The notes under the pieces were generated by a model that searched no databases, was not told the DNA's origin, and was given only the letters and a program-made list of their open reading frames with translations. The translations under genes and the position numbers were made by a program. From NCBI GenBank assembly GCA_014324045.1, contig JACOMY010000024.1:1-64000 (forward strand): DNA of 64,000 nt. Direction: 5' to 3'. The DNA is from Rhodospirillales bacterium (GTDB lineage: Bacteria; Pseudomonadota; Alphaproteobacteria; Kiloniellales; JACOMY01). Positions within the stretch are counted from its first letter, which is position 1. Each line of letters begins with the position of its first letter. Positions 48,171-57,133 of this stretch are shown piece by piece.

Positions 48171-49483
48171 ATCGACTCCACCAGCCAGAGCGAGAGCCAA
48201 GGCAGCGCGATCAGCAGCAGCAGGCGCAGGATGTCGGCCATCCAGAAGGGGGTCACGCCCTTGAAGATGGTGCCCAGCGAGACGTCCTGCAGCACAGAAC
48301 GCAGAACGAAGACGTTCAGTCCGACTGGCGGGGAGATCAGGCTGATTTCGGTCACCACGACCACAAGGACCGCGAACCAGATCAGCGCCATCTCGGGATC
48401 GGAGAGGATCTCGACGCCGAAATCCAACTCGTAGAGCAAGGGATAGAAGACCGGCACCGTCAAGAGGATCATCGAGAGGCTCTCGAGGACGCAGCCTAGT
48501 AGGATGTAGATCAGGACGATGCCCAGCAGCACCAGGTAGGGGTTCAACTCCAGATCGACGATCCAGCCGGCTAGGCCGTCCGGCAGGCCGGCGAAGTTGA
48601 TGAAGTTGGAGAAGATCTCGGCGCCGATGACGATGGCGAAGATCATCGCCGTGGTGCGGGCACTCTCCAAGCAGGCGCGGAAGAGCGCCTCGGGGCCGGC
48701 CTGCCCCATGGTGAGGGCGATGACGAAAGCGGCGGCGGCGCCGACGCCAGCAGCTTCGGTCGGTGTGAAGAATCCGCCGTAAATCCCCACCGTTATGAGC
48801 GAAAACAAGCCCAGAACCGCCAGAACGCCGATCCGTTCGCGTCGGGTGAAGGGCTCCGTGCCTTCGGCCTTGGGGGCCAGATCCGGTTTCAGTTTGACCA
48901 CCGCCGCGACGGTGCCGATATAGAGCAAGACACCGAGCAGCCCGGGGACGATCCCGGCAATGAAGAGCTTGCCGATGTCGGATTCGGTGATGAGGCCGTA
49001 GATGATCATCACCACGCTGGGCGGGATCAGAATGCCCAAGGTACCGCCGGCCGCGATCGAGCCGCTGGCCAGGCTGTCGGCATAGCCGTAATGGCGCATC
49101 GAGGGCATGGCGACCTTCGACATGGTTGCCGCTGTCGCCAGCGAGGAGCCGCAGACCGCACTGAAGCCGCCGCATGCCAGGACCGAGGCCATGGCCAGGC
49201 CGCCGCGGGCCCGTCCCAGCAAGCGGTTGGCGGCGGCATAGAGACCGTGGCTGACGCCGGAGATGGTCAAGAGATTGCCCATCAGGATGAAGAGCGGCAC
49301 CACCGACAGCGAGTAGGAGAGCCCGGTCTCGAAGGCGGCGCTGCCGACCATGGACCAACTGGCGTGCCAGCCGCGCATCAGGGCGAAGCCCACGGCCCCG
49401 ACCAAAGCCATAGCAAAGGCGATCGGAATGCGCGCGAAGATGAGCGCCAACAGGATGGCGAAGCCGATCAGGGCTTCGGTCAC
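48167..49483 (-). CDS. dctM: TRAP transporter large permease (DctM)
   Basis: 'FAILLALIFARIPIAFAMALVGAVGF', 'ATMSKVAMPSMRHYGYADSLASGSIAAGGTLGILIPPSVVMIIYGLITE'. Confidence 0.95.
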   Translation of the reverse strand: MTEALIGFAILLALIFARIPIAFAMALVGAVGFALMRGWHASWSMVGSAAFETGLSYSLSVVPLFILMGNLLTISGVSHGLYAAANRLLGRARGGLAMASVLACGGFSAVCGSSLATAATMSKVAMPSMRHYGYADSLASGSIAAGGTLGILIPPSVVMIIYGLITESDIGKLFIAGIVPGLLGVLLYIGTVAAVVKLKPDLAPKAEGTEPFTRRERIGVLAVLGLFSLITVGIYGGFFTPTEAAGVGAAAAFVIALTMGQAGPEALFRACLESARTTAMIFAIVIGAEIFSNFINFAGLPDGLAGWIVDLELNPYLVLLGIVLIYILLGCVLESLSMILLTVPVFYPLLYELDFGVEILSDPEMALIWFAVLVVVVTEISLISPPVGLNVFVLRSVLQDVSLGTIFKGVTPFWMADILRLLLLIALPWLSLWLVESM

Positions 49484-49977
49484 GAGCGGGCTTTCATGCG
49501 TGTCAGGGCCAGGATCGCGCTGAGTGCAGCCAAGAGGGCTGCAAACCAGGCGAGCGGTGCCAGCGAGAGCGAGAGGGCATTGGTGACCGCGCCGTCCCGG
49601 TCCAGTCTGATCGCTTGCTGCATCAGGCGCCAGGCGATGACGGCCAGCACGACCGCGGAGATGAGCCTGCTTAGGACGCGAAAGAGGCTCTGCAGGGGTC
49701 TGGGCAGGTTGCCGAAGAGCAGATCGACCTCAATGTGCTCACCGGCGCGGGTGGTTAGCGGCAGGGCTGAGAAGATGAGGCCGCAGAGCATCAATTGTGT
49801 CAGCTCGAAGGCTCCGATCAGGGGCGAATCGAACCAGTAGCGGCCGATGACGTCCACTACCGTGACAGCGGTCAGGCCAGCCAGCAGCAGCGCACAGCAG
49901 CCGCCGAGCACCCACTCCATCGGACGGTCAAGGGGGAAAGAAGCCCCATCCTCTCCTGCGTTGCCGTCGCGCGCCAT
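49480..49977 (-). CDS. dctQ: TRAP transporter small permease (DctQ)
   Basis: Four-TM small protein overlapping dctM, 'VVDVIGRYWFDSPLIGAFELTQLMLCGLIFSALPLTTRAGEHIEVDL'. Confidence 0.92.
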   Translation of the reverse strand: MARDGNAGEDGASFPLDRPMEWVLGGCCALLLAGLTAVTVVDVIGRYWFDSPLIGAFELTQLMLCGLIFSALPLTTRAGEHIEVDLLFGNLPRPLQSLFRVLSRLISAVVLAVIAWRLMQQAIRLDRDGAVTNALSLSLAPLAWFAALLAALSAILALTRMKARS

Positions 49978-49990
49978 GGTGGCCGGTCCC

Positions 49991-51028
49991 TTAGGGTGTG
50001 ACGCCGGACTGCTTGCGCAGTTCCCTCAAGGCGGCTGTGCCATCGTAGCCGTCCTGGCCGACGGCCTCGATCCACAGTGCCTCGTAGCCGGCGGCCTTCT
50101 CTATCACGGCGGCCAGGATCTCCGGTGCGGCCTCGTGAATCTCGATGCCGGCGTCGTTCAGCTTGCCGATGGCTTTCGCATCTGCCTTGTTCCAAGCCTC
50201 ACCCACCAACCCGGCGAAGGCTTCGCCGGAGATGGCCTCGATCGCCGCCCGGTCTTCGGGCGAGATCCCGTTCCACTTATCCTCGTTCATCACCAGAAAC
50301 CAGGTGGTGTTGTAGAGACCGCCCGGTACCTTCATGGAGTACTTGATGTCGCCGGTCAGCTTGAAGGCGGTCAGGGCCTCGTAGGTGAAAGTAACGCCGT
50401 CGATGACGCCGCGCGACAGCTTCTCGTAGACCTCGGGCGAGGAGGTGAAGACCGTGGTCGCCCCAAGCGATCCCATGAGGTCGGCGATGTAGCCGCCAGG
50501 CGTTCGGATCTTCAGGCCCTGCACGTCGGCCGGGGTCCCGATCTTGCGCAGGTTGTTATGCAGTATGCCGGGGCCGTGAACGAAGAGGCCCAGGAGCTTC
50601 GTGCCCTTGTGCTCTTTCTGGGCCTCCAGGGGACCGCTGTAAACCTTCCAGAAGGCCTTGGACCCGGCTACGGCATCGTCGCCGATGAAGGAGAACTGAC
50701 CGATGCGCGAGCGCTGGAATCGGTCGTCCTTGGTAAAGGAGTGCAGGCCGTAGGTGATGTCTGCGACGCCGTCTTTTGCCATGTCGTAGTGCGCCGGCGG
50801 AGCGCCCAGCGGTTTGGCCAGCACCCGGACCTCGACGCGGCCGTCGGTAGCCTCTTCGACTTGCTTGGCCCAAGGTTTGATGGCGTTCACTACGATGGGG
50901 TGGCGCGGCGGCAACCAAGACGAGAGCACCAGTTCGGTCTGGGCCGCGGCTGGCGTGGCCAAGGCGGTAAGTACGGTGGCACCGGCCAGACCTGCGGATA
51001 AAAAGACGTTCTTCAGTGGCTTAGACAT
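49991..51028 (-). CDS. dctP: TRAP transporter substrate-binding protein (DctP)
   Basis: 'LVLSSWLPPRHPIVVNAIKPWAKQVEEATDGRVEVRV', 'GLKIRTPGGYIADLMGSLGATTVFTSSPEVYEKLSRGVIDG'. Confidence 0.94.
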   Translation of the reverse strand: MSKPLKNVFLSAGLAGATVLTALATPAAAQTELVLSSWLPPRHPIVVNAIKPWAKQVEEATDGRVEVRVLAKPLGAPPAHYDMAKDGVADITYGLHSFTKDDRFQRSRIGQFSFIGDDAVAGSKAFWKVYSGPLEAQKEHKGTKLLGLFVHGPGILHNNLRKIGTPADVQGLKIRTPGGYIADLMGSLGATTVFTSSPEVYEKLSRGVIDGVTFTYEALTAFKLTGDIKYSMKVPGGLYNTTWFLVMNEDKWNGISPEDRAAIEAISGEAFAGLVGEAWNKADAKAIGKLNDAGIEIHEAAPEILAAVIEKAAGYEALWIEAVGQDGYDGTAALRELRKQSGVTP

Positions 51029-51705
51029 GTTTCCTCTCCCGATTGGATTGCTCGTTGAGCCGGTTTGAAACGATCTGGATGGGCCGCTGCGATGGCCGGA
51101 TGCACCACGCAGGCGGTCTCGATGGCGTGCAGACGGGGCCAGACGGCCGGATCCAATCCCCAGCGTCTGGCGTTGTAGAGTTGCGGAACTAGCAGGCAGT
51201 CGGCCAGTCCGGGGGTCTCGCCCAAGGCAAAGGGATCGCCGCCGGCCTCCGAGGCCAGATGTTCGACGGCTGTAAGTCCAAGCGACATGCGCTCTTGCAT
51301 CCAGGCTTTCCGAGCCACGCCGCCGCCCTCGGCCAGTTCCATGACGCGGGCTACGAAGCCTGGATTGCAGAGGGGGTGCACCTCCGCGGCGATGGAGAGC
51401 GCAATGGCCCGGGCCTGTGCGCGTTCGGCCGGGACAGCGGGTAAGAGCGGCGGCTCTGGGCGGGTTTCCTCCAAGTACTCCAGAATCGCGAGAGACTGCG
51501 TCAAACGCAGACCGTCGATCTCCAAGGACGGCAGCAGTCCCTGCGGGTTGACGGCGCGGTAGGCTTCGCCGTGCTGCGCGCCTGCTAGCAGGTCCACCGG
51601 GCGGCGGTCGTAGGCCAGGCCCTTGAGGCTGAGGCCAATCCGCACCCGGTAGCTGGCCGAGGAGCGCCAGTAGTCGTACAGCAGGGGGCGGCTGCCAGGG
51701 GTCAC
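51013..51705 (-). CDS. maiA: maleylacetoacetate isomerase / GST-like protein (GTG start)
   Basis: 'LYDYWRSSASYRVRIGLSLKGLAYDRRPVDLLAGAQHGEAYRAVNPQGLLPSLEIDG'. Confidence 0.92.
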   Translation of the reverse strand: MTPGSRPLLYDYWRSSASYRVRIGLSLKGLAYDRRPVDLLAGAQHGEAYRAVNPQGLLPSLEIDGLRLTQSLAILEYLEETRPEPPLLPAVPAERAQARAIALSIAAEVHPLCNPGFVARVMELAEGGGVARKAWMQERMSLGLTAVEHLASEAGGDPFALGETPGLADCLLVPQLYNARRWGLDPAVWPRLHAIETACVVHPAIAAAHPDRFKPAQRAIQSGEETCLSH

Positions 51706-52241
51706 GGCGTGAACTCCTTTTCGTGCAGCCAGGCGGCATGCTGAGGCGCACGCTTGGTCTCCGCCCATTCCTCCAGCATGTCCCACTTGACCGCGTCGAG
51801 ACGGGCTAGCTTCTCCGGCTCTTTTTCATCGGGGCAGGAGAGTTCGAGGCGATGCCCGCTGGGATCGAAGAAGTAGATAGATTGGAAGAGTGAGTGGTCG
51901 ATCGGTCCCAGGACCTCGATGCCCTCGGCTTCCAGCGCGGCCTTGAAAGCCAGCAGGGTCTCCATGTCGGCCACCTTGAAGGCGATGTGCTGAACCCAAG
52001 GCGGCGTGTTCTCGTCGCGTCCCATCGCCGGCTTGGTCGGTAGCTCGAAGAAGGCCAGGACGTTGCCCATACCGGCGTCCAGAAAGACGTGCATGTAGGG
52101 ATCGGGTTCCTTGGTGGAGGGCACCCGGTCCTCGGCGATGGCCAGCACGAAGTCCATCTTCAGGTGCTTGACGTACCACTCCACGGTTTCCTTGGCGTCG
52201 CGGCAGCGGTAGGCGACATGGTGAATGCGATCGATCTGCAT
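51702..52241 (-). CDS. VOC superfamily (glyoxalase/extradiol dioxygenase-like) protein
   Basis: 'MQIDRIHHVAYRCRDAKETVEWYVKHL...VQHIAFKVADMETLLAFKAALEAEGIEVLGPIDHSLFQSIYFFDPSGHRLELSCP'. Confidence 0.9.
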   Translation of the reverse strand: MQIDRIHHVAYRCRDAKETVEWYVKHLKMDFVLAIAEDRVPSTKEPDPYMHVFLDAGMGNVLAFFELPTKPAMGRDENTPPWVQHIAFKVADMETLLAFKAALEAEGIEVLGPIDHSLFQSIYFFDPSGHRLELSCPDEKEPEKLARLDAVKWDMLEEWAETKRAPQHAAWLHEKEFTP

Positions 52242-52450
52242 CAGCCTTGCTCCTTCTTGCTCGGTTGCGCGGCAGCCGCCATTGCTTGATCGAGCGTCGT
52301 GCGGTCTCCGATGTGGTTGGCCAGGATCAGAATCAGCCGGGCATTGATGGCCGCGCTCTCGGCCTGCGAACGGCCCTCGTGCAGGGCCAGGAGCGCGGCA
52401 TAGAATCCGTCTGGATCGGGAATGTTGGGCGTGGTGATCAGTTGGGTCAT
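52241..52450 (-). CDS. small DUF2783-like protein
   Basis: 69-aa ORF 'MTQLITTPNIPDPDGFYAALLALHEGRSQAESAAINARLILILANHIGD'; one-nt overlap with VOC gene. Confidence 0.75.
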   Translation of the reverse strand: MTQLITTPNIPDPDGFYAALLALHEGRSQAESAAINARLILILANHIGDRTTLDQAMAAAAQPSKKEQG

Positions 52451-52466
52451 GCTGCGCTTCCTGCTG

Positions 52467-54068
52467 TCACCGGCCCATTGCACGGGCCAGGGCGGTGCGC
52501 ACGGCGGCCGGGTCGTAGGCTTGCCAACGCGCCGCGATATGTTGATCGGGCCTCAGCAGGTAGACGGCGGAGGTGGCAGCCCCTAGATAACGCTCGGCTA
52601 GGGCGCTCCAGCCGTTCTTGGATATGCGCACGACAGTCACCGGCGTTGGACCCAGGTCGAGGCCGTCGGGCAGATCGCAGTCGATCGCCATCAGCGTGAA
52701 GCCACCACCGATCCGGTCCAGCAACCAGCCGTCGGAAGTCGGTGCATCGACCGCGGGGGCACCCGGGCGGGTTTTGGCCGGAAGGCCCGGGTCGTCGGGG
52801 CCGTTGAGGGGCGAGGCGTCGTGAATGGCCGGCAGCGACAAGCGGCCGGAATTTACCAGTGGTCGGGCGAAGGCATAATGCTCGGAAAGATCCAAGACGG
52901 CGTCGCGGAAGAGGCGGCTGGTCTCCGACTTCGGTGTGATGAAGTCGGTGGAGCGGCTGGAGTTCAGGATGTTTTCGTCAGCCGCTTGCACACGCTCCAA
53001 ATCGTAGCTGTCCAGCAGGCTCTCAGGCGCCTTGCCCGCGATCACCAGGGCCAGTTTCCAGCACAGATTGTCAGTGTCCTGAAAGCCGCTGTTGGCGCCG
53101 CGTGCCCCGAAGGGCGAGACTTGGTGCGCGGCATCCCCGGCGAAGAGCACGCGGCCGTGGCGGAAGCGCTCCATACGGCGGCACTGGAAGGTGTAGATTG
53201 AGATCCATTCAAGCTCGAACTTGACCGTCTCGCCCAGCATGGCTTGGAGACGCTTGATCACGCGCTCGGGCTGCTTCTCCAGTTGGTGGTCGATGTCCCA
53301 GCCCAGTTGCAGGTCGATGCGCCAGACCCCGTCGGGTTGTTTGTGCAGCAGCGCCGACTGTCCGCGGTTGAAGGGCGGATCGAACCAGAACCAGCGCTCG
53401 GTGGGGAAATCGGCCTGCATGATCACGTCGGCAATCAGAAAGTTGTCCTCGAACATGCGGCCTCGGAAATCCAGGTTCATCATGGCCCGGATCGGCGAGT
53501 TGGCGCCGTCGCAGGCGATGACCCAATCGGCCTCCAGGCGATAGTTGCCTTCGGGGGTCTCCACCTCCAGGCTGACGCCGTGCTCCGCCGTCTGCAGGTC
53601 GACGACCCGGTTGCGGCCGCGCAGCGTGACGGGGCTGCCGGCATCGGCTAGGGCCTGCAGGCACTGCACCAGATAGTGCTCCAGGTGGTATTGCTGCAGG
53701 TTGACGAAGGCTGGACGCTTGTGGTCTTCCTCCGGCAGCAGGTCGAAATCGTAGACCTGCCGCGCGTCGAAGAAGACCTTGCCGCGGTTCCAGACAACGC
53801 CCTTCTCGACCATGGCATCGCCGCAGCCCAGTCGGTCGAAAATCTCCAGCGGCCGCTTGGCGAAGCATATGGCGCGCGAGCCCCAGCTGACGCGGTCGTT
53901 CTCGTCCAGCACCAGGACCTCGACACCCTGTTGTGCCAGATCGATCGCTGCGGCTAACCCAATCGGACCGGCGCCGACCACCACGACCTTGTGGCGGACC
54001 GGCATCGGCGAATCCTGGTCGGCTGTACGGCGGTAGGGATAGAGTGCTGCTTCGAAGATCTTTTTCAT
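52467..54068 (-). CDS. FAD-dependent aromatic monooxygenase-like oxidoreductase
   Basis: 'HKVVVVGAGPIGLAAAIDLAQQGVEVLVLDENDRVSWGSRAICF', 'GRVLFAGDAAHQVSPFGARGANSGFQDTDNLCWKLALV'. Confidence 0.93.
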   Translation of the reverse strand: MKKIFEAALYPYRRTADQDSPMPVRHKVVVVGAGPIGLAAAIDLAQQGVEVLVLDENDRVSWGSRAICFAKRPLEIFDRLGCGDAMVEKGVVWNRGKVFFDARQVYDFDLLPEEDHKRPAFVNLQQYHLEHYLVQCLQALADAGSPVTLRGRNRVVDLQTAEHGVSLEVETPEGNYRLEADWVIACDGANSPIRAMMNLDFRGRMFEDNFLIADVIMQADFPTERWFWFDPPFNRGQSALLHKQPDGVWRIDLQLGWDIDHQLEKQPERVIKRLQAMLGETVKFELEWISIYTFQCRRMERFRHGRVLFAGDAAHQVSPFGARGANSGFQDTDNLCWKLALVIAGKAPESLLDSYDLERVQAADENILNSSRSTDFITPKSETSRLFRDAVLDLSEHYAFARPLVNSGRLSLPAIHDASPLNGPDDPGLPAKTRPGAPAVDAPTSDGWLLDRIGGGFTLMAIDCDLPDGLDLGPTPVTVVRISKNGWSALAERYLGAATSAVYLLRPDQHIAARWQAYDPAAVRTALARAMGR

Positions 54069-54084
54069 TATTGTCGCCGCACCG

Positions 54085-55035
54085 TCAGGACTGAAGGGCG
54101 GTCCACATGGCCTGGTCGCGCTCTGCGGTCCAAATCCGCGGAGTGTCGATGCCCAGTGCCTCGTCGTAAGCCCGCGCCACATTGAAGGGCAGGCAGTGCT
54201 CGTAGATCGCGAAATCCCCGAACTTGGGATCGCAGTGCTCGCGGCAAGCGGTCATGGCCTCCTTAAGCGAGCGGCCGGCCGCTGCCGCCGCGGCCACTGG
54301 GCGGTAGGTGCTCTCGACGAAGTCGCGGGTCAGCACCAGGGCTTCGCGCACCTGGTCCGGGCTCACCAGCGCATCGCCGCGGCCGGGGGCTAGGGCGCGT
54401 GGCTGGAATTCGGCGATGCGGTCCAAGGTAATTGGCCAGTCGCGCAGGTGGGCGTCGCCGCAATAGCAGGCAGAGTGGAACTCGACGATATCGCCAGAGA
54501 ACATGACGCCGGCATCCGGAATCCAGGTGACGATATCGCCGGCGGTGTGAGCGCGACCGAGGTGCATCAGGTCGACCCGCCGCTTGCCCAGATAGACCGT
54601 CATCTTGTTCCTGAGGGTCATGGTAGGCCAGGTCAGACCCGGGATCGACTGGTGCGACTGAAAGAGCCGGGGGAAGCGGCCGAACTCGCTGTCCCAGTCC
54701 TCCTGTCCACGCTCGTGGATCATGGCGCGGCAAGTCTCTGACGCGATGATCTGTTCGGCGTCATAGGCTGCCGCACCTAGCACGCGCACGGCATGATAGT
54801 GGCTCAAGACCACGTATTTGACGGGCTTGTCTGTGACCTGACGGATCCGCTCGATCACCTGCTGGGCCATGACCGGCGTAGCCTGAGTATCGACCACCAT
54901 AACACCGTTGTCGCCGATGATGATACCGGTGTTGGGGTCGCCTTCGGCGGTGAAGGCGTAGAGATCTGGGCCCACTTCCGTAAAGGAGATGGTCTTGGCT
55001 TCCGTGTCGCCGGTGGATGCGAATGCCTTGGACAT
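54085..55035 (-). CDS. MBL-fold hydrolase-like protein with atypical metal motif
   Basis: 'NTGIIIGDNGVMVVDTQATPVMAQQVIERIRQVTDKPVKYVVLSHYHAVRVLGAAAY...HTAGDIVTWIPDAGVMFSGDIVEF'. Confidence 0.88.
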   Translation of the reverse strand: MSKAFASTGDTEAKTISFTEVGPDLYAFTAEGDPNTGIIIGDNGVMVVDTQATPVMAQQVIERIRQVTDKPVKYVVLSHYHAVRVLGAAAYDAEQIIASETCRAMIHERGQEDWDSEFGRFPRLFQSHQSIPGLTWPTMTLRNKMTVYLGKRRVDLMHLGRAHTAGDIVTWIPDAGVMFSGDIVEFHSACYCGDAHLRDWPITLDRIAEFQPRALAPGRGDALVSPDQVREALVLTRDFVESTYRPVAAAAAAGRSLKEAMTACREHCDPKFGDFAIYEHCLPFNVARAYDEALGIDTPRIWTAERDQAMWTALQS

Positions 55036-55067
55036 GTTGTTGGTTTCCTCCGCAGGGGGGTAGCGTC

Positions 55068-56345
55068 TTAAGGGAATTCGGGGGCGGGCAGGATGCGGCC
55101 CTCGCACGTGCCGAATCCGATACGATAGTCCGCTCCCTCAGCCCAGCCGGTTAGGGTGAGGCTGTCGCCGTCCTCAATGAAAGTACGTTGGGCGCCGCCG
55201 GCCAGGGTCAGGGGATGGCGCCCGGCCCAGGTTAGTTCCAGCAAAGAACCAAAGCCCGAGGAATCAGGGCCGGAAACGGTGCCGGAGCCCAACAGGTCGC
55301 CGCTCTCCATCTTGCAGCCGCCGATAGCGTGGTGGGCCAGTTGCTGGGCGGCGCTGTAGTAGAGATGGCGGGCATTGGTCCGGCTTATCCGGGTCGCCTC
55401 GGCGGCACCGTCTGGCTGCATCCAAACCTCCAACTCGATGTCGTAGAGGCCGGGACCGGGTTCCGACAGGTAGGGCAGCAGAGGCTTCTCGCGCGGCGGC
55501 GTTGCCACTCGGAATGGCTCCAACGCAGTCTTGGGCACGATCCAAGGGCTGATGGTGGTGGCGAAGACTTTGGCCTGGAAGGGGCCCAGCGGCTGATATT
55601 CCCAAACTTGGATGTCGCGCGCCGACCAGTCGTTCAGTAGGACATAGCCAAAGATCATGTGGTCCGCCTGCTGCACCGTCAGGGGCCGGCCCATGCGGCT
55701 GGGCAGGCCGACCACAGCGCCCATTTCCAACTCGATGTCCAGGCGCTGGCTGGGGCCGAAGACCGGGGCCTCGGCATCCTTGGGCTTGGTTTGGCCCAAG
55801 GGACGATGGATCTCGGTGCCGCTGACCACAACTGTGGAGGCGCGGCCGTTGTAGCCGACGGGGATATGCAGCCAGTTGGGCGGCAGGGCATTCTCCGGCC
55901 CGCGGAACAGGCTGCCGATGTTGAAGGCATGCTGACGGCCGGCATAGAAGTCGCTGTAACCCTTGACCGCGAAGGGCAGATGCAGGGTCACCTCCGCCCG
56001 TAGCAGCAAAGCAGAGGCGCGGAGGTCTGAATCCTCGCGCAGGGCGGGATCGCCCGCGGTTTCGAGCAACGACGTCAGATGCTCACGGACCTGCGCCCAG
56101 GTGGCTGGGCCCGCCGCCATGAAGCCGTTGAGCGAGCTGGCCGAGAAGAAGGGTCCTGCTGGCAGCCTTCCGAGGAGGCCGGCGGCCTCCAGACCGGCCA
56201 GGTCGAGGACGCAGTCGCCGATGGCCACGCCGCACCGTGGCGCCGCCCCGGGAGGACTGAACACCCCGTAAGGCAGGTTTTGCAGCGGGAAGGGCGTAGC
56301 GTGCGTCGCTGCGCTTTCGACCCAACTCTTTCGGCCGTCAACCAT
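55068..56345 (-). CDS. fahA: fumarylacetoacetase
   Basis: 'SWVESAATHATPFPLQNLPYGVFSPPGAAPRCGVAIGDCVLDLAGL', 'GYSDFYAGRQHAFNIGSLFRGPENALPPNWLHIPVGYNGRASTVVVSGTEIHRPLGQ'. Confidence 0.95.
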   Translation of the reverse strand: MVDGRKSWVESAATHATPFPLQNLPYGVFSPPGAAPRCGVAIGDCVLDLAGLEAAGLLGRLPAGPFFSASSLNGFMAAGPATWAQVREHLTSLLETAGDPALREDSDLRASALLLRAEVTLHLPFAVKGYSDFYAGRQHAFNIGSLFRGPENALPPNWLHIPVGYNGRASTVVVSGTEIHRPLGQTKPKDAEAPVFGPSQRLDIELEMGAVVGLPSRMGRPLTVQQADHMIFGYVLLNDWSARDIQVWEYQPLGPFQAKVFATTISPWIVPKTALEPFRVATPPREKPLLPYLSEPGPGLYDIELEVWMQPDGAAEATRISRTNARHLYYSAAQQLAHHAIGGCKMESGDLLGSGTVSGPDSSGFGSLLELTWAGRHPLTLAGGAQRTFIEDGDSLTLTGWAEGADYRIGFGTCEGRILPAPEFP

Positions 56346-56380
56346 GATCGCTCCTCCTTGCCAACCATTCCCTCGGAAAT

Positions 56381-56400
56381 TAATTTCATATGAAATTATA
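56381..56400. promoter_or_regulatory. perfect 18-bp palindrome TAATTTCATATGAAATTA (56381-56398) overlapping a minus-strand TATAAT (56400-56395)
   Basis: Read directly in the divergent fahA/marR intergenic region. Confidence 0.8.
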
Positions 56401-56546
56401 TCAAGAAAAAAACTGAGCAATCTCTATAGCTATGGCTTAGGTGCATCTGGAGAAGCCGAGGAACATTCAAGCGATAGGAAAATTTGCAACTCCTTTCTCT
56501 TGAAACTAAATCAATCGCTTTAGCGAACAGTGCTATAGGAGTGCCT

Positions 56547-57041
56547 ATGGCGAAGGAAGCAGCGAGCGAGCTTGATGGCGAGACGGTGCACGGCGATGCG
56601 CGCGCCTTCGACCTGCGCAGTTTCTTTCCCTACCTAGTGCGGACCTACTATCAGGCGGTCAGCGCCTCGGTAACCCAGATCTATGGGCCTCTGCACGGCC
56701 TCAGCGTCTCGGAATGGCGTACCATGGCGGTCTTGGGTTCGCATCGGGTGCTTTCTGCCAGCGAGATTGTCGAACGTTCCAGCATGGACCGCGTGGCCGT
56801 CAGCCGCGCCATCAAGGGATTGCGCGAGGCCGGCCTCTTGAAGCGCGACATCGACGGAGACGATCAGCGGCGTGCAGTCTTGCGCCTGACCCCTAAGGGA
56901 TCGGCGGTCTTCCACGATCTGGTGCCCCGCGTGCGCGCTTTGGAAGAAGACCTGCTGGCCGGCCTCAGCGCCAAAGAGCGCCAGACCTTGCTGTCTCTCA
57001 TGGCGCGCGTCCGCGACAACGCTCTGTCGCTAGCCGGGTGA
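56547..57041 (+). CDS. MarR family transcriptional regulator
   Basis: 'LSVSEWRTMAVLGSHRVLSASEIVERSSMDRVAVSRAIKGLREAGLLKRDIDGDDQRRAVLRLTPKGSAVF'. Confidence 0.95.
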   Translation: MAKEAASELDGETVHGDARAFDLRSFFPYLVRTYYQAVSASVTQIYGPLHGLSVSEWRTMAVLGSHRVLSASEIVERSSMDRVAVSRAIKGLREAGLLKRDIDGDDQRRAVLRLTPKGSAVFHDLVPRVRALEEDLLAGLSAKERQTLLSLMARVRDNALSLAG

Positions 57042-57133
57042 GAGTGCCCGCGGACCTTGGACGAGGTCTAAATTTCTCGCATTGTGGCAGGCTAAACGTT
57101 GTTCCTCCCTTTTTTCGGTCTAGAATCGCGAGC

